From positions 1,677,501 through 1,741,500 of the forward strand of contig NZ_CP046509.1 of NCBI RefSeq assembly GCF_009738185.1: a stretch of DNA of 64,000 nt, read 5' to 3'. The DNA is from Erwinia sorbitola. Its GTDB lineage: Bacteria; Pseudomonadota; Gammaproteobacteria; Enterobacterales; Enterobacteriaceae. Made by a program: the position numbers and the translations under genes. The notes under the pieces are model-generated. The model saw nothing but the letters and a program-made list of their open reading frames with translations, searched no databases and had not been told where the DNA came from. This document shows positions 16,949 to 25,081 of the stretch, piece by piece (the stretch's first letter is position 1; the number at the start of each line of letters is the position of its first letter).

Positions 16949-19900
16949 ATGGGCTCAGGCGGCGGCGGTGGCAGCACCCCAAAACTAATCGACGACAACC
17001 TCAAATCGAAGCAATTCCTCCGCGTTCTCGACCTCATCAGTGAAGGCCCAATCTACGGGCCGGTAGACCAGCAGCACCTTTCCTCGTTCATGCTGAATAA
17101 GACGCCGGTCACCGACTCCCTCGGCGGCACGACGATTAATGGTGTTAGTGTGGCATGGCGTCCGGGAACGGCAACGCAAACACCAATTAACGGCTTCAAC
17201 GCCATTGAGGCGACAACGGTCGTTAACACGGACGTGACTCAGGCTACGCCTCTGGTGCGCACGGTTACGGACACTGACGTTGATCGCGTGCGCATGAACA
17301 TCGGCGTGTCCAGCCTTGTGGAGCAGGACACCAAAGGCAATCAGCACGAAACGTCTGTGACGATGGTTATCGAAACGCGCTCGGGCAGTGCGGGTGCATG
17401 GCAAATCCAGAAGACCGTGACAGTTACTGGTAAGCAGTCTGGCGAGTATCTCGAAGCTCATCTGTTTAATGCTCCAGAAACGAAGCCGTTCGATATCCGC
17501 CTGCGCCGCGTAACAGCGGACAGTTCAAGTGACTTGCTAAACAACGGCACCATCTGGAACAGCTTCACCGAAATCACCGACGATAACCTTTCATACCCCT
17601 ACGCTGCTGTAGCCGGTTGCGTGGTTGATCGTGACCAGTACACAGACACACCTTCGCGCACTTACCATCTGCGCGGGCTGATTGTCGATGTGCCGGATAA
17701 CTATGACTCGATCGCTCGTACCTACACCGGCATCTGGACCGGTGGCTTCAAATCAGCCTGGACGAACAATCCCGCCTGGCTGTTCCGCGCACTGGTGAAG
17801 AATACGCGCTACGGTCTGGCACGCCGCGCTGGCTATGTTGATGTCGATGACGGCAGCCTGTACGAGCTTTCGCAGTTTTGCGATCAGCTTGTCGATGACG
17901 GCTTTGGCGGCAAAGAGCCTCGCTTCACACTGAATGCCTACATTACCGAGCAGAAAAGTGCGCGTGACCTGCTGGACGATATCGCTGGCATGTTCCGCGG
18001 CATTGCATTGTGGGATGGCATGCGCTTCTCAGTGATGCTGGATAACCCTCAAGACCCGGTTGCATCAATCACAAATGCGAATGTTGTGGACGGACTGTTT
18101 ACTTACAGCTCTATGAAGCGTTCAGAGCGCTATAACGCTGTAATCGTCTCATGGACGGATCCGAACAACGGCTGGTCTCAGGTTAAGGAATACGTGTCCG
18201 ACGATGGCCTGATTGACCGCTACGGCTACAACGAAACCACTATGGAGGCTTTCGGTTGCACGTCAAGAGGTCAGGCGTTCCGCACAGGCAAATGGTTAAT
18301 CGAAACTGCTAAACGCGAAACCAAAAAGACAACCTTCAAGATGGCACGTGAGGCAATTCGCTTTATCCCGGGCGACGTTGTGGAGGTGCTGGATAACAAC
18401 TATGCAGCGACACGTTTAGGCGGCCGTATTATCTCGCACAGTGGTACTTCCATTACAGTCGATGCGGATGTGTCTGAGTTAGCCGGAAGCGGCGATAAAA
18501 TGTCGATCATGGGTTCAGCGGGTAAGTTTGTTAAGAACGAGATTGCCAGCGTTACAGGTCGCGTTATCCGCCTCAAGACAGCGCCAGCGTGGGTACGTGA
18601 TGGCACCGTGTTCGTGATTTCTACTGACGAAGTCGCGCCGCGGTTGTTCCGCATCATGGGAATTTCTGAAGACGAGAATAATTCTGTTTATTCCATATCT
18701 GCGACCCTGTACGACCCGAATAAGCAGGCCGTAGTTGATGATGGCGCGGTATTCGATACGCCCGGCGATACGCTCAACGGTTATCGCGTGCCGAACATTG
18801 AGAATCTGCGCATCTTCAACGTGAATAGCGAAACCATTCAGGTTTCGGCGACGTGGGAGACTGCAACGCTTACCAAGAAAATTGTATTCGAGCTGTATGT
18901 CTATAGCATGGATGGAAAGGTGGTTGCACAGTACGAAACAGACCAGTTCCGCTATGAGTTTTACGGCCTCAATGCTGGCAGTTACACACTGGGCGTGCGT
19001 GGGCGCAATGAGAACGGGATGAAAGGAGCGGAGACGCAGGCTGGCCTGGTGATCGGCGCTCCTTCAGCGCCAACTTTCATACAGTGGACGCCCGGGCTCT
19101 TCTCCGCTGACATAGTGCCGGTGATGAACGTTACGGCCACAACTGACACTTCTTTCGAGTTCTGGTACACGGGAGAGTTGCCAGCACCTGACGCCGGAAG
19201 CATTGAAGACCAGGCTCGGTTTCTTGGCAGGTCATCACAGTGGACGCTGCACGGCCTGAAGGCTGACACTACGTATTATATGTACGTAAGAACTAAGAAC
19301 GCATTCGGCGTATCTGACTTTGTCGCAATATCGGGCAAAGCGTCATCTGACATTCCAGGGATGATAGATATCATCGACGAAGCCATCCGCGAGTCCGAAG
19401 CATTCGACAGACTCACAGGGCAAATTGATACCGGCATTGAAGCAATTCTTCAAAACGCGCTTAATCTCGACTCCAGCGTTAGTCATCAGTTTAAACAAGT
19501 GGGCGAAGTAAGGGCTGATGTACTCACTGTGAAAACTACGATCGCTGATGTCGATAAAGCGATAGCTGAACTTTCCACGCGGGTTCAGGCTCAGTTTGAT
19601 GGCGTTACTGCATCAGTAAATGAAAAGCTCACTGCAACGGTAAAATCAGATGGAATTGCATCGGCATTCTATGATGTCGGACTTCAGATTTTGCGAGGCG
19701 GGGTTTATTACAAAAGCGGAATGGCGATGGGCATTGAACCTGACGGCAGTTCGTATAAATCCACGATTGCTTTCAATGCAGATCAGTTTGGTATTTACAC
19801 GGGTAGCGAGGCAGGCGGTTATCAACTTGCGTTTGCTGCTATCAACGGACAAGTATTCCTGCGCTCTGCATTTATTCAGGACGGCTCTATCGACAACCTT

Positions 19901-20095
19901 AAAATTGGTAACTATATCCAGTCTAATAACTATATTGCAGGAGTGTCTGGTTGGCAGTTGAATAAAGCTGGAACGTTTGTAAACTATGGCTCTGTGACGG
20001 GGGAGGGGAAGATGAAACAGGACAATAATACGATCAGTGTGCAGTCGGCGTCGGGCCAATTGATACAGTTAGGGCGGTTAACGGGGAGTTTCTAA
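16949..20095 (+). CDS. Host specificity protein J (central tail fibre)
   Basis: The 1048-residue product is homologous to lambda gpJ: a glycine-rich start, LIDDNLKSKQFLRVLDLISEGPIYG near residue 20, a tail-hub core (to about 600), fibronectin-type III repeats (about 620-820), a coiled coil (about 830-900) and a C-terminal region that determines receptor choice. Its last base overlaps the next gene (TAATG). The receptor is unknown; the nearby Cor-like protein would fit a FhuA-dependent phage but does not prove it. Confidence 0.9.
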   Translation: MGSGGGGGSTPKLIDDNLKSKQFLRVLDLISEGPIYGPVDQQHLSSFMLNKTPVTDSLGGTTINGVSVAWRPGTATQTPINGFNAIEATTVVNTDVTQATPLVRTVTDTDVDRVRMNIGVSSLVEQDTKGNQHETSVTMVIETRSGSAGAWQIQKTVTVTGKQSGEYLEAHLFNAPETKPFDIRLRRVTADSSSDLLNNGTIWNSFTEITDDNLSYPYAAVAGCVVDRDQYTDTPSRTYHLRGLIVDVPDNYDSIARTYTGIWTGGFKSAWTNNPAWLFRALVKNTRYGLARRAGYVDVDDGSLYELSQFCDQLVDDGFGGKEPRFTLNAYITEQKSARDLLDDIAGMFRGIALWDGMRFSVMLDNPQDPVASITNANVVDGLFTYSSMKRSERYNAVIVSWTDPNNGWSQVKEYVSDDGLIDRYGYNETTMEAFGCTSRGQAFRTGKWLIETAKRETKKTTFKMAREAIRFIPGDVVEVLDNNYAATRLGGRIISHSGTSITVDADVSELAGSGDKMSIMGSAGKFVKNEIASVTGRVIRLKTAPAWVRDGTVFVISTDEVAPRLFRIMGISEDENNSVYSISATLYDPNKQAVVDDGAVFDTPGDTLNGYRVPNIENLRIFNVNSETIQVSATWETATLTKKIVFELYVYSMDGKVVAQYETDQFRYEFYGLNAGSYTLGVRGRNENGMKGAETQAGLVIGAPSAPTFIQWTPGLFSADIVPVMNVTATTDTSFEFWYTGELPAPDAGSIEDQARFLGRSSQWTLHGLKADTTYYMYVRTKNAFGVSDFVAISGKASSDIPGMIDIIDEAIRESEAFDRLTGQIDTGIEAILQNALNLDSSVSHQFKQVGEVRADVLTVKTTIADVDKAIAELSTRVQAQFDGVTASVNEKLTATVKSDGIASAFYDVGLQILRGGVYYKSGMAMGIEPDGSSYKSTIAFNADQFGIYTGSEAGGYQLAFAAINGQVFLRSAFIQDGSIDNLKIGNYIQSNNYIAGVSGWQLNKAGTFVNYGSVTGEGKMKQDNNTISVQSASGQLIQLGRLTGSF

Positions 20096-20406
20096 TGGCT
20101 GAATGGGGGCTAAGAATATGGGACGAAAATGGGAATGATGTTAACACCGGACTTGTTCGCATTCTTGTGCTAGGTACAGCCAAGTTAGCATCAGGTCAAA
20201 CTTCAGGGGCTTGGTCATTCAGCATGCCACCTGGGTATGTGGCGGGGTATTTATTCCAGAATACATCTCCCACTGGAACGACAAATCGAAGGGTATTTAA
20301 TATATTAAATGGAACCATATCACTTTCGCCTGCGGATGGTAACTACGGCGAAAATACTGAACCGTCTACAAGTGGTAATGTAATCTTCTATGCAAGGAAA
20401 CCATAA
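20095..20406 (+). CDS. Small tail-fibre-associated protein
   Basis: The 103-residue product starts with WGLRIWDENGNDVN, a motif repeated in the middle of the next protein (WGMAIWDAQGRCII), so the two are related beta-rich tail proteins. The gene overlaps J upstream and the next gene downstream by one base each. It resembles DUF6453-type proteins found after J in lambda-like phages. Confidence 0.65.
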   Translation: MAEWGLRIWDENGNDVNTGLVRILVLGTAKLASGQTSGAWSFSMPPGYVAGYLFQNTSPTGTTNRRVFNILNGTISLSPADGNYGENTEPSTSGNVIFYARKP

Positions 20407-21080
20407 TGGCAAAGTTCGGAGCGTTACTTGAAGATGCGAAAGGTAATCCTTTTTATGTTGATGATACAATGCCTCTGTGCCTTGTAAACAAGATAACTAA
20501 AACACTGAATGTATCAAATACGATAGGAGGCGTGATACGCGTACACCCCAATGATGGGGCGGTGAGATTTATCTTTTGCAAGGGAAACAAAGCCGAGGTG
20601 AATTTCTATTATATACTTGACTCGACCTCAGGAATGTACATTGTAAATTGTAGTGGCCCCGGAGATTTTATTGTTGATGTGTATGTTTTTGGTTATCAAT
20701 ACCAGACACCTCCAGCCTGGGGAATGGCAATATGGGACGCACAAGGAAGATGCATTATCACAAACGAAACAAAAGTGCTAAGAGGTATACAACCGCAAGG
20801 AAATAATGGTGCAGATAGCGCTGGTTTTAATGTCGATACCACGCTAATCGGTGAGTATGCTGTGGCACCAGATTGTCTGGGTTACATGGCTGGTGTGATA
20901 AATCAGGGCGGACAGGTTTATCCCTTTGTTGCCCCTGCGTATACGTCAGCATATTTTAACGGGACGAGCACCAGGATAAAAGGGGCATTCAGAGGTGATC
21001 TCGGAGGAGGGGGGGCGAGTAATATTCAATATGTAAACCACAGGAATACAATAAAAGCAATAGATGTTGGTCTGTATTAG
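20406..21080 (+). CDS. Tail-tip accessory protein, DUF6453-like
   Basis: The 224-residue product contains two similar beta modules; the second begins WGMAIWDAQGRCIITNETKVLRG. It lies just after J and probably decorates the distal tail. Its base composition is more AT-rich than J, suggesting recent exchange. Confidence 0.65.
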   Translation: MAKFGALLEDAKGNPFYVDDTMPLCLVNKITKTLNVSNTIGGVIRVHPNDGAVRFIFCKGNKAEVNFYYILDSTSGMYIVNCSGPGDFIVDVYVFGYQYQTPPAWGMAIWDAQGRCIITNETKVLRGIQPQGNNGADSAGFNVDTTLIGEYAVAPDCLGYMAGVINQGGQVYPFVAPAYTSAYFNGTSTRIKGAFRGDLGGGGASNIQYVNHRNTIKAIDVGLY

Positions 21081-21161
21081 CTTGCTTGGTTAATTAAAAT
21101 CAGTTAACTAACGGAAGCTTTGAGAGTAAGATAGGAATCATTAATACTAAGGATCTTGATT

Positions 21162-21398
21162 ATGCTAAGGATTGCCAGTTTATTGTTCGTTATATTTATA
21201 TTATCTGGTTGTGGTGGTTTTTTTGAGAAGCAAGAGCCTGCTTGCAATGGAGTTGCATTGCTTTCAGGTCAGGAAACAGTAGTCCAAATTTACGCTGTCC
21301 GTAAGTGGGCAAACCAGACCCAGTATAAGGCCGGATACCCATTCAACTGGCAGTGGGTAAATAAAAATAACTTCATTCGTACTACATGCGAAAAATAA
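21162..21398 (+). CDS. cor: Superinfection exclusion lipoprotein, Cor-like
   Basis: The 78-residue product has a lipoprotein signal peptide with lipobox LSGC and a mature part with ANQTQYKAGYPFNWQWV. This pattern is characteristic of Cor proteins of phi80, HK022 and related phages, which block the outer-membrane receptor FhuA and exclude other phages. ATG 21162 gives the best signal peptide; ATG 21156 is two codons upstream. A terminator follows. It is AT-rich, separate from the tail operon and probably expressed in the lysogen. Confidence 0.8.
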   Translation: MLRIASLLFVIFILSGCGGFFEKQEPACNGVALLSGQETVVQIYAVRKWANQTQYKAGYPFNWQWVNKNNFIRTTCEK

Positions 21399-21416
21399 TT
21401 CGCTCTAACAACAGAG

Positions 21417-21443
21417 ACCCGGCCACCGTGCCGGGTTTTTTAT
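21417..21443 (+). terminator. Rho-independent terminator after cor
   Basis: ACCCGGC and GCCGGGT form a strong 7-bp stem followed by six T residues, just before the ribosome binding site of the tail fibre gene. Confidence 0.8.
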
Positions 21444-21460
21444 TATCCGGAGAAAATTCT

Positions 21461-22291
21461 ATGCCAGCAGGCACTATTAAATTAACAAATGGCTCAAAAG
21501 TTGTGTCAGGGATCGGCACTACTTTCACTAACGAGCTAAAAGTAAATGACTTCATTGTTGTTGTTGTTGGTGGCGTTACTTACACACTTGGCGTAGAGAC
21601 TATCACGTCAAATACTTCGCTGACACTAAACACTCCCTTTGCAGGGCCGGCGGCGCCAGGGCTGGCGTGGAGCGCTGTCGCTAATCAAGCGCTTGTTGGA
21701 ATCACAGCGCAAATTGCAGCTGACACAGCAAGAGCAATTCGCGGACTTAATCATGACAAAGATAATTGGCAGAAGATTTACAGTGCGAGTGACAAAATTA
21801 CTATAACTCTCCCGGACGGGAGCTCTTATACCGGCCCTGGCTGGAACGCTATCACTACAGCATTAAGCAATAAAGCTGATTTAGCGAGCGGTGCTGTTGC
21901 GATTGTGCAGGGCGGAACCGGGGCAAAGACCGCAGCTGGCGCAAGAAGAAATATGGGACTTCTTGCGCCCGAGGACGTTTCGTGGATACCCGTCACACTT
22001 CAAAATGGATGGACTGTTACGCCGGGAGGCAGGGCTGCTTATAGAAAAGTTTTGGGATTATTACAGCTCGATGTGACAATAAATCCAGGAACGTCTACAG
22101 ACTGGACTTTGCTTTTTTCATTACCTGTTGGGTTCAGGCCTCCATTTACTTTTAACCAGGTTGTTTTCAGTAATGGTTCGAATACTACAACACCGCCGCG
22201 TGTATCAATTGGATCAAACGGAATTGTATCCTGCGTTAACATATCATCTGGCGCAGGAATATCTTTTAATATCACAATTCCGTTGCAGTGA
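21461..22291 (+). CDS. Phage tail fibre protein
   Basis: The 276-residue product starts at ATG 21461 with a CCGGAG site upstream; earlier in-frame codons run through a terminator. The N-terminus (GTIKLTNGSKVVSGIGTTFT) is the virion-attachment module common to side tail fibres. A VQGGTGAKTAAGAR repeat (about 150-163) is a trimeric fibre signature. The C-terminal beta domain would bind the host surface. No separate fibre assembly gene follows. Confidence 0.8.
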   Translation: MPAGTIKLTNGSKVVSGIGTTFTNELKVNDFIVVVVGGVTYTLGVETITSNTSLTLNTPFAGPAAPGLAWSAVANQALVGITAQIAADTARAIRGLNHDKDNWQKIYSASDKITITLPDGSSYTGPGWNAITTALSNKADLASGAVAIVQGGTGAKTAAGARRNMGLLAPEDVSWIPVTLQNGWTVTPGGRAAYRKVLGLLQLDVTINPGTSTDWTLLFSLPVGFRPPFTFNQVVFSNGSNTTTPPRVSIGSNGIVSCVNISSGAGISFNITIPLQ

Positions 22292-22307
22292 ATTCTTGCT
22301 CGTGCGA

Positions 22308-22371
22308 CAGACCCTCTTTTTTAGCATGTTTTTATCTGATTGATTTTTATAATGGTTAAAAAGAGGGTCTG
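22308..22371. repeat. 14-bp perfect inverted repeat with 36-nt loop
   Basis: CAGACCCTCTTTTT at 22308-22321 is perfectly complementary to 22358-22371. It lies 16 bases after the tail fibre stop and may terminate the late operon. The loop contains TATAAT at 22348-22353, a possible -10 element reading into the CRISPR mini-array, but the -35 match is poor. Confidence 0.75.
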
Positions 22372-22429
22372 GACGAGGAAATAAGGTAAAAAGCTAAAGA
22401 AGTAAATGGGTTAGCGCGGTAAGATAACG

Positions 22430-22577
22430 GTTTACTGCCGCACAGGCAGCTTAGAAGTTTATGCAGACGAAATCCAAGCTGGCAGAACGGTTTACTGCCG
22501 CACAGGCAGCTTAGAAGACCTGAGCCGAAGTTGTAGCTGCAATTGCGGAGTTTACTGCCGCACAGGCAGCCTAGAAG
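22430..22577 (+). CRISPR. Phage-borne mini-CRISPR array, type I-F-like repeats, 3 repeats and 2 spacers
   Basis: Three 28-bp repeats start at 22430, 22490 and 22550, exactly 60 bp apart. Each begins GTTTACTGCCGCACAGGCAG and ends with a CTTAGAAG-type handle; the third has one T-to-C change, as expected at the leader-distal end. CTGCC and GGCAG form the 5-bp crRNA hairpin. Both spacers (22458-22489 and 22518-22549) are 32 nt. The 28/32 geometry and sequence match type I-F arrays of enterobacteria. The 32 nt after repeat 3 could be a third spacer whose repeat was lost. No cas genes are in the window, so any crRNAs would need host Cas proteins. I saw no match to the spacers in this window. Confidence 0.9.
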
Positions 22578-22618
22578 TGATAGTTGTCGCCGCCAGATCA
22601 TTGCCCTGACCTTCAGGC

Positions 22619-22646
22619 ACAAAAAACCCGGCGCGGTGGCCGGGTT
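22619..22646 (-). terminator. Rho-independent terminator of the Panacea toxin-antitoxin operon
   Basis: On the minus strand AACCCGGC and GCCGGGTT form an 8-bp stem followed by a T run. It lies at the 3' end of the membrane toxin gene and also faces the mini-array. Confidence 0.8.
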
Positions 22647-23076
22647 AATCTTTAGATGGTTTTGATGAGGGGAAAAGCCCACGTATCACACCCAGGAAGG
22701 CCGCAAAAACATTCAGTGTTACCGCTGTAGTGATAGCAATCATTACTTCCTTAGGGAATAATTCAAATCCAAATATTTTTGCGTATCCATAACAAAAAAG
22801 AAGTATTGACCACCCATAAAGCGTTTTCCTAACGACTTTATAGGCCTTTTCTCCGAATTTGTCTCTTAAAGCCCTATCAGCTTTTCTATCCTCAACTTCT
22901 TCATTTAGAAGTATCAGGTCTTTTTCACTGGATTTTTCTTCCCGGACTCGTTCGCCTGCAGGTGGCTCGTCGACTTGAGAAAGAGTCTGGCCAGTTGGTG
23001 ATGCCTCATTAGATAGCTCCGTTGTGTGCGGCGGAGCTATCTGACTTAATATGTCCTGATTAGTCTGCCCTGACAT
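22645..23076 (-). CDS. Putative membrane toxin of a PanAT-type toxin-antitoxin pair
   Basis: The 143-residue product is polar and disordered to about residue 65. After a basic helix come two transmembrane segments (about 86-103 and 112-130) and a short cytoplasmic tail. It lies 18 bases after a Panacea-domain antitoxin gene in the same operon. Panacea systems pair one antitoxin domain with many unrelated toxins, some of them membrane-active, so toxicity by membrane depolarisation is plausible. This is inferred from context; the toxin family itself is not recognised. Confidence 0.6.
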   Translation of the reverse strand: MSGQTNQDILSQIAPPHTTELSNEASPTGQTLSQVDEPPAGERVREEKSSEKDLILLNEEVEDRKADRALRDKFGEKAYKVVRKTLYGWSILLFCYGYAKIFGFELFPKEVMIAITTAVTLNVFAAFLGVIRGLFPSSKPSKD

Positions 23077-23094
23077 GGTTATAAATCATCCTGG

Positions 23095-23589
23095 TTACTG
23101 GGGTTTGGGTTCAGGGTGAATGTAGTTTGCCATGTCTTCATAACTAATTATTGACCCATCAGGGCCACGCAAACTCCATGCAACACCTTCTGCATGAGTC
23201 ATAGCAGACAACTGTGTTCCAGAAAATTTACCGTAAACCTCAGTAATGCGATCAATCAGTTGATTAGCCGCAGTATCGTTAGGGTCAACTTCAGGCGTTA
23301 TAAGCCTGATGCCATTACCCTCCGGAGAGGGAACCGCGCGTGTCAACTTATTGGTTATAGGCCTATAACCATAATCTTTAAGCTCATGATACAGCGAAGT
23401 TATCACTGGGCCATGACGCCACCGCGCGAAACTATCGTCTATAAGCGGAGTTCCGTCATACAACTTCAGGAACCATGACTGCGCATAAAACAATAGCTTC
23501 TGGATCTTCATGGGGGACAAGTCAGGTATTTTTCCTTGCCTAGCCCTTTCAATGAAGGCATTAGCAACCGCGTTCGCAGAATAAGCCAT
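23095..23589 (-). CDS. Panacea (DUF4065/SocA-like) antitoxin
   Basis: The 164-residue product matches the Panacea/DUF4065 domain: an N-terminal ANAFIERA helix, LSPMKIQKLLFYAQSWFL, then FARWRHGPVITSLYHELKDYG, the most conserved block. Panacea proteins are antitoxins that neutralise the toxin encoded next to them. Here it is the first gene of a two-gene minus-strand operon in the accessory end of the prophage, probably promoting prophage retention or defence against other phages. Confidence 0.85.
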   Translation of the reverse strand: MAYSANAVANAFIERARQGKIPDLSPMKIQKLLFYAQSWFLKLYDGTPLIDDSFARWRHGPVITSLYHELKDYGYRPITNKLTRAVPSPEGNGIRLITPEVDPNDTAANQLIDRITEVYGKFSGTQLSAMTHAEGVAWSLRGPDGSIISYEDMANYIHPEPKPQ

Positions 23590-24140
23590 GATTCGCCTCC
23601 TTTGGGTTTAAATTTAGACAATGCCATCCAGTACCAGAAGTGAAAACTCCCAGAAAGCACTGTATGGATTTACAGTGATTGCTCAAATTTGATTATAACA
23701 CGTGGAGAGATTTTAGGTAGAACTAAAAAACCATATATAACATGGATTTACAATGAAAGGTGTCATTCTGTATCACTGCGTTTAACTCAAAATGGTTGAG
23801 AATGCAACAATCTAGCTGCGCATGTTTTTTTAGTCAAAAAAGGCCGCATTTCTGCGACCTCTCATCACGTCACCCGAACGCCTCTTCGGCCACCGGGCTT
23901 TACCCTATGATAACCCAGGCTAATGAGTTAGAAATTATGGTGATTTAATCAGGCTGGATGAATGAACAGGAGGCGTACGCCTTTGGATAAATCTCACCAT
24001 AAATCATCGCCCTGAAAATTCCTTCCCATTGTCCGATTGATCATTCTCATTAGCTGATCAAACAATACTGTATATCCAAGCAGTATTGAGGCGGTTACTG
24101 GTTAGGCCGGACATACGAAGATGATTTCAGGCTGGAGAAT
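23590..24140. other. Intergenic accessory region with LexA box and a minus-strand terminator
   Basis: About 550 bases without a convincing long gene. The left part should hold the minus-strand promoter of the Panacea operon. A minus-strand hairpin plus T run (AGGTCGCAG and TGCGGCC type, about 23838-23862) could end a short leftward transcript from the LexA box at 24066-24085. That transcript would include a 20-codon ORF (minus strand, about 23945-24007, product MIYGEIYPKAYASCSFIQPD), which may or may not be translated. Confidence 0.5.
24066..24085. promoter_or_regulatory. LexA (SOS) box
   Basis: TACTGTATATCCAAGCAGTA has both invariant CTG and CAG halves separated by 10 bases and the flanking TA pairs of the LexA consensus. 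On the minus strand a recA-like arrangement is visible (TCAATA, 16 bases, TATTGT). On the plus strand TTGATC at 24037-24042 and AACAAT at 24061-24066 could form a promoter reading toward the solitary repeat 56 bases on. Either reading would make this locus DNA-damage inducible. Confidence 0.75.
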
Positions 24141-24168
24141 GTTTACTGCCGTGCAGGCAGCTTAGAAG
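24141..24168 (+). CRISPR. Solitary type I-F-like CRISPR repeat
   Basis: A single 28-bp copy begins GTTTACTGCCGTGCAGGCAG and ends with the same CTTAGAAG handle; it differs from the array repeats at two loop positions and retains the CTGCC/GGCAG stem. No second repeat lies 60 bp away on either side. It sits 5 bases beyond the antirepressor stop codon. Solitary phage-encoded repeats of this kind are known to act as RNA anti-CRISPRs (Racr) that capture Cas proteins; that role here is an inference. Confidence 0.8.
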
Positions 24169-24173
24169 TATCA

Positions 24174-24923
24174 TTACTGTCGATCCATCAATCCATTGAC
24201 TCCGTGTTCACTGAGCTTGTCCAGCATCAGCATGCCGTTGCTTTCCTGATTTTGAAGCTCCAGCAACTTGTTGCGCATATCATCGAGCAAAGGCTCGATT
24301 GCACCACGTTTGCGAACGACCTTGCTGATAACTTCTTTCTCGAAATCATAGACGGCCCTGTGTACAGCCGAGGTGATTTTCATGATGCGGCGACATTCCT
24401 CCCCCAGCGCTGGCAAATCTTCTACAGAGAATGGCTGTGGCGATGACCTTCCGGTGGCAGATCGCAGGCAGTACCAGATACCTGCATTCCACGACTGGTC
24501 GAACTTCATTCCATTTGTCATCATCCACACCAGGCGCTTGAGGTTATTCATGTCGGAAGGTGCCAGTGGTTCTGATTGCGGACGCTTCTCATAGCGGCCA
24601 GTTTTGCGGATCGCAGGCAACACTTCGTTAAATACCCAGTCCTGGAATTGTTTTGCTTCTGGCTTGTTGCTGCGGAAGATGACGCGGTAGAGGTTGGGTT
24701 CGTTGACGTAAACCAGCTGTTGTTTGCCGCCTTTCGTAGGGGTGTATGTTTTACATATACCCTTCTCATCAAGCTGTGCCGCTAGTTGGCTGACGTTTTT
24801 AATATCTAAAACTTCACATACGTCTTTCAGGCAGAACCACGGCTCACCGTCGATTACCTGAATTCGTACATCATGGGATTCTTGGAATGAAAATGATACT
24901 GGCTGGATAGTTAATGCTGTCAT
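24174..24923 (-). CDS. BRO-N family phage antirepressor
   Basis: The 249-residue product has an N-terminal BRO-N domain (about 5-110): WFCLKDVCEVLDI, a LVYVNEPNLYRVIFRSNKPEAKQFQDWVFNEVLPAIRKTG-type block given here by its positions about 68-106. A helical C-terminal domain follows. Such proteins act as antirepressors inactivating the phage repressor, or as DNA-binding regulators. The minus-strand leader carries a C4-like structured RNA, as at the ant locus of P1-type phages. The start is ATG at 24923 behind ACGAGGT. Confidence 0.75.
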   Translation of the reverse strand: MTALTIQPVSFSFQESHDVRIQVIDGEPWFCLKDVCEVLDIKNVSQLAAQLDEKGICKTYTPTKGGKQQLVYVNEPNLYRVIFRSNKPEAKQFQDWVFNEVLPAIRKTGRYEKRPQSEPLAPSDMNNLKRLVWMMTNGMKFDQSWNAGIWYCLRSATGRSSPQPFSVEDLPALGEECRRIMKITSAVHRAVYDFEKEVISKVVRKRGAIEPLLDDMRNKLLELQNQESNGMLMLDKLSEHGVNGLMDRQ

Positions 24924-25081
24924 GGTAATGACCTCGTGTTAGTGAGACTTACACCACCTTCGAGACCAATCTTGGGTGGTGAGTTGTGCAGAGTTGGTCT
25001 TACCGGCTAACACGAACCCGGCGCTTCCGAAGAAGCCCCCACACAACCCACCATAATTTTGATGTGATCGTGCTTCGCGCA

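Noticed and set aside
22356..22682. Minus-strand 108-codon frame with repeated LLSCLCGSKP segments
   Set aside because: The apparent protein repeats are the reverse translation of the three CRISPR repeats; 60-bp spacing keeps the frame open by chance.
23760..23948. 62-codon plus-strand frame as a gene
   Set aside because: No ribosome binding site, biased composition, and it runs through a minus-strand terminator-like hairpin.
24093..24120. A second, degenerate CRISPR repeat upstream of the solitary one
   Set aside because: Only about half the positions match, the hairpin arms are lost and the spacing to the intact repeat is 48 rather than 60 bases.
22291..24174. A complete CRISPR-Cas locus
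   Set aside because: No cas-like gene is present in the window; neighbouring genes are a Panacea antitoxin, a membrane protein and an antirepressor.
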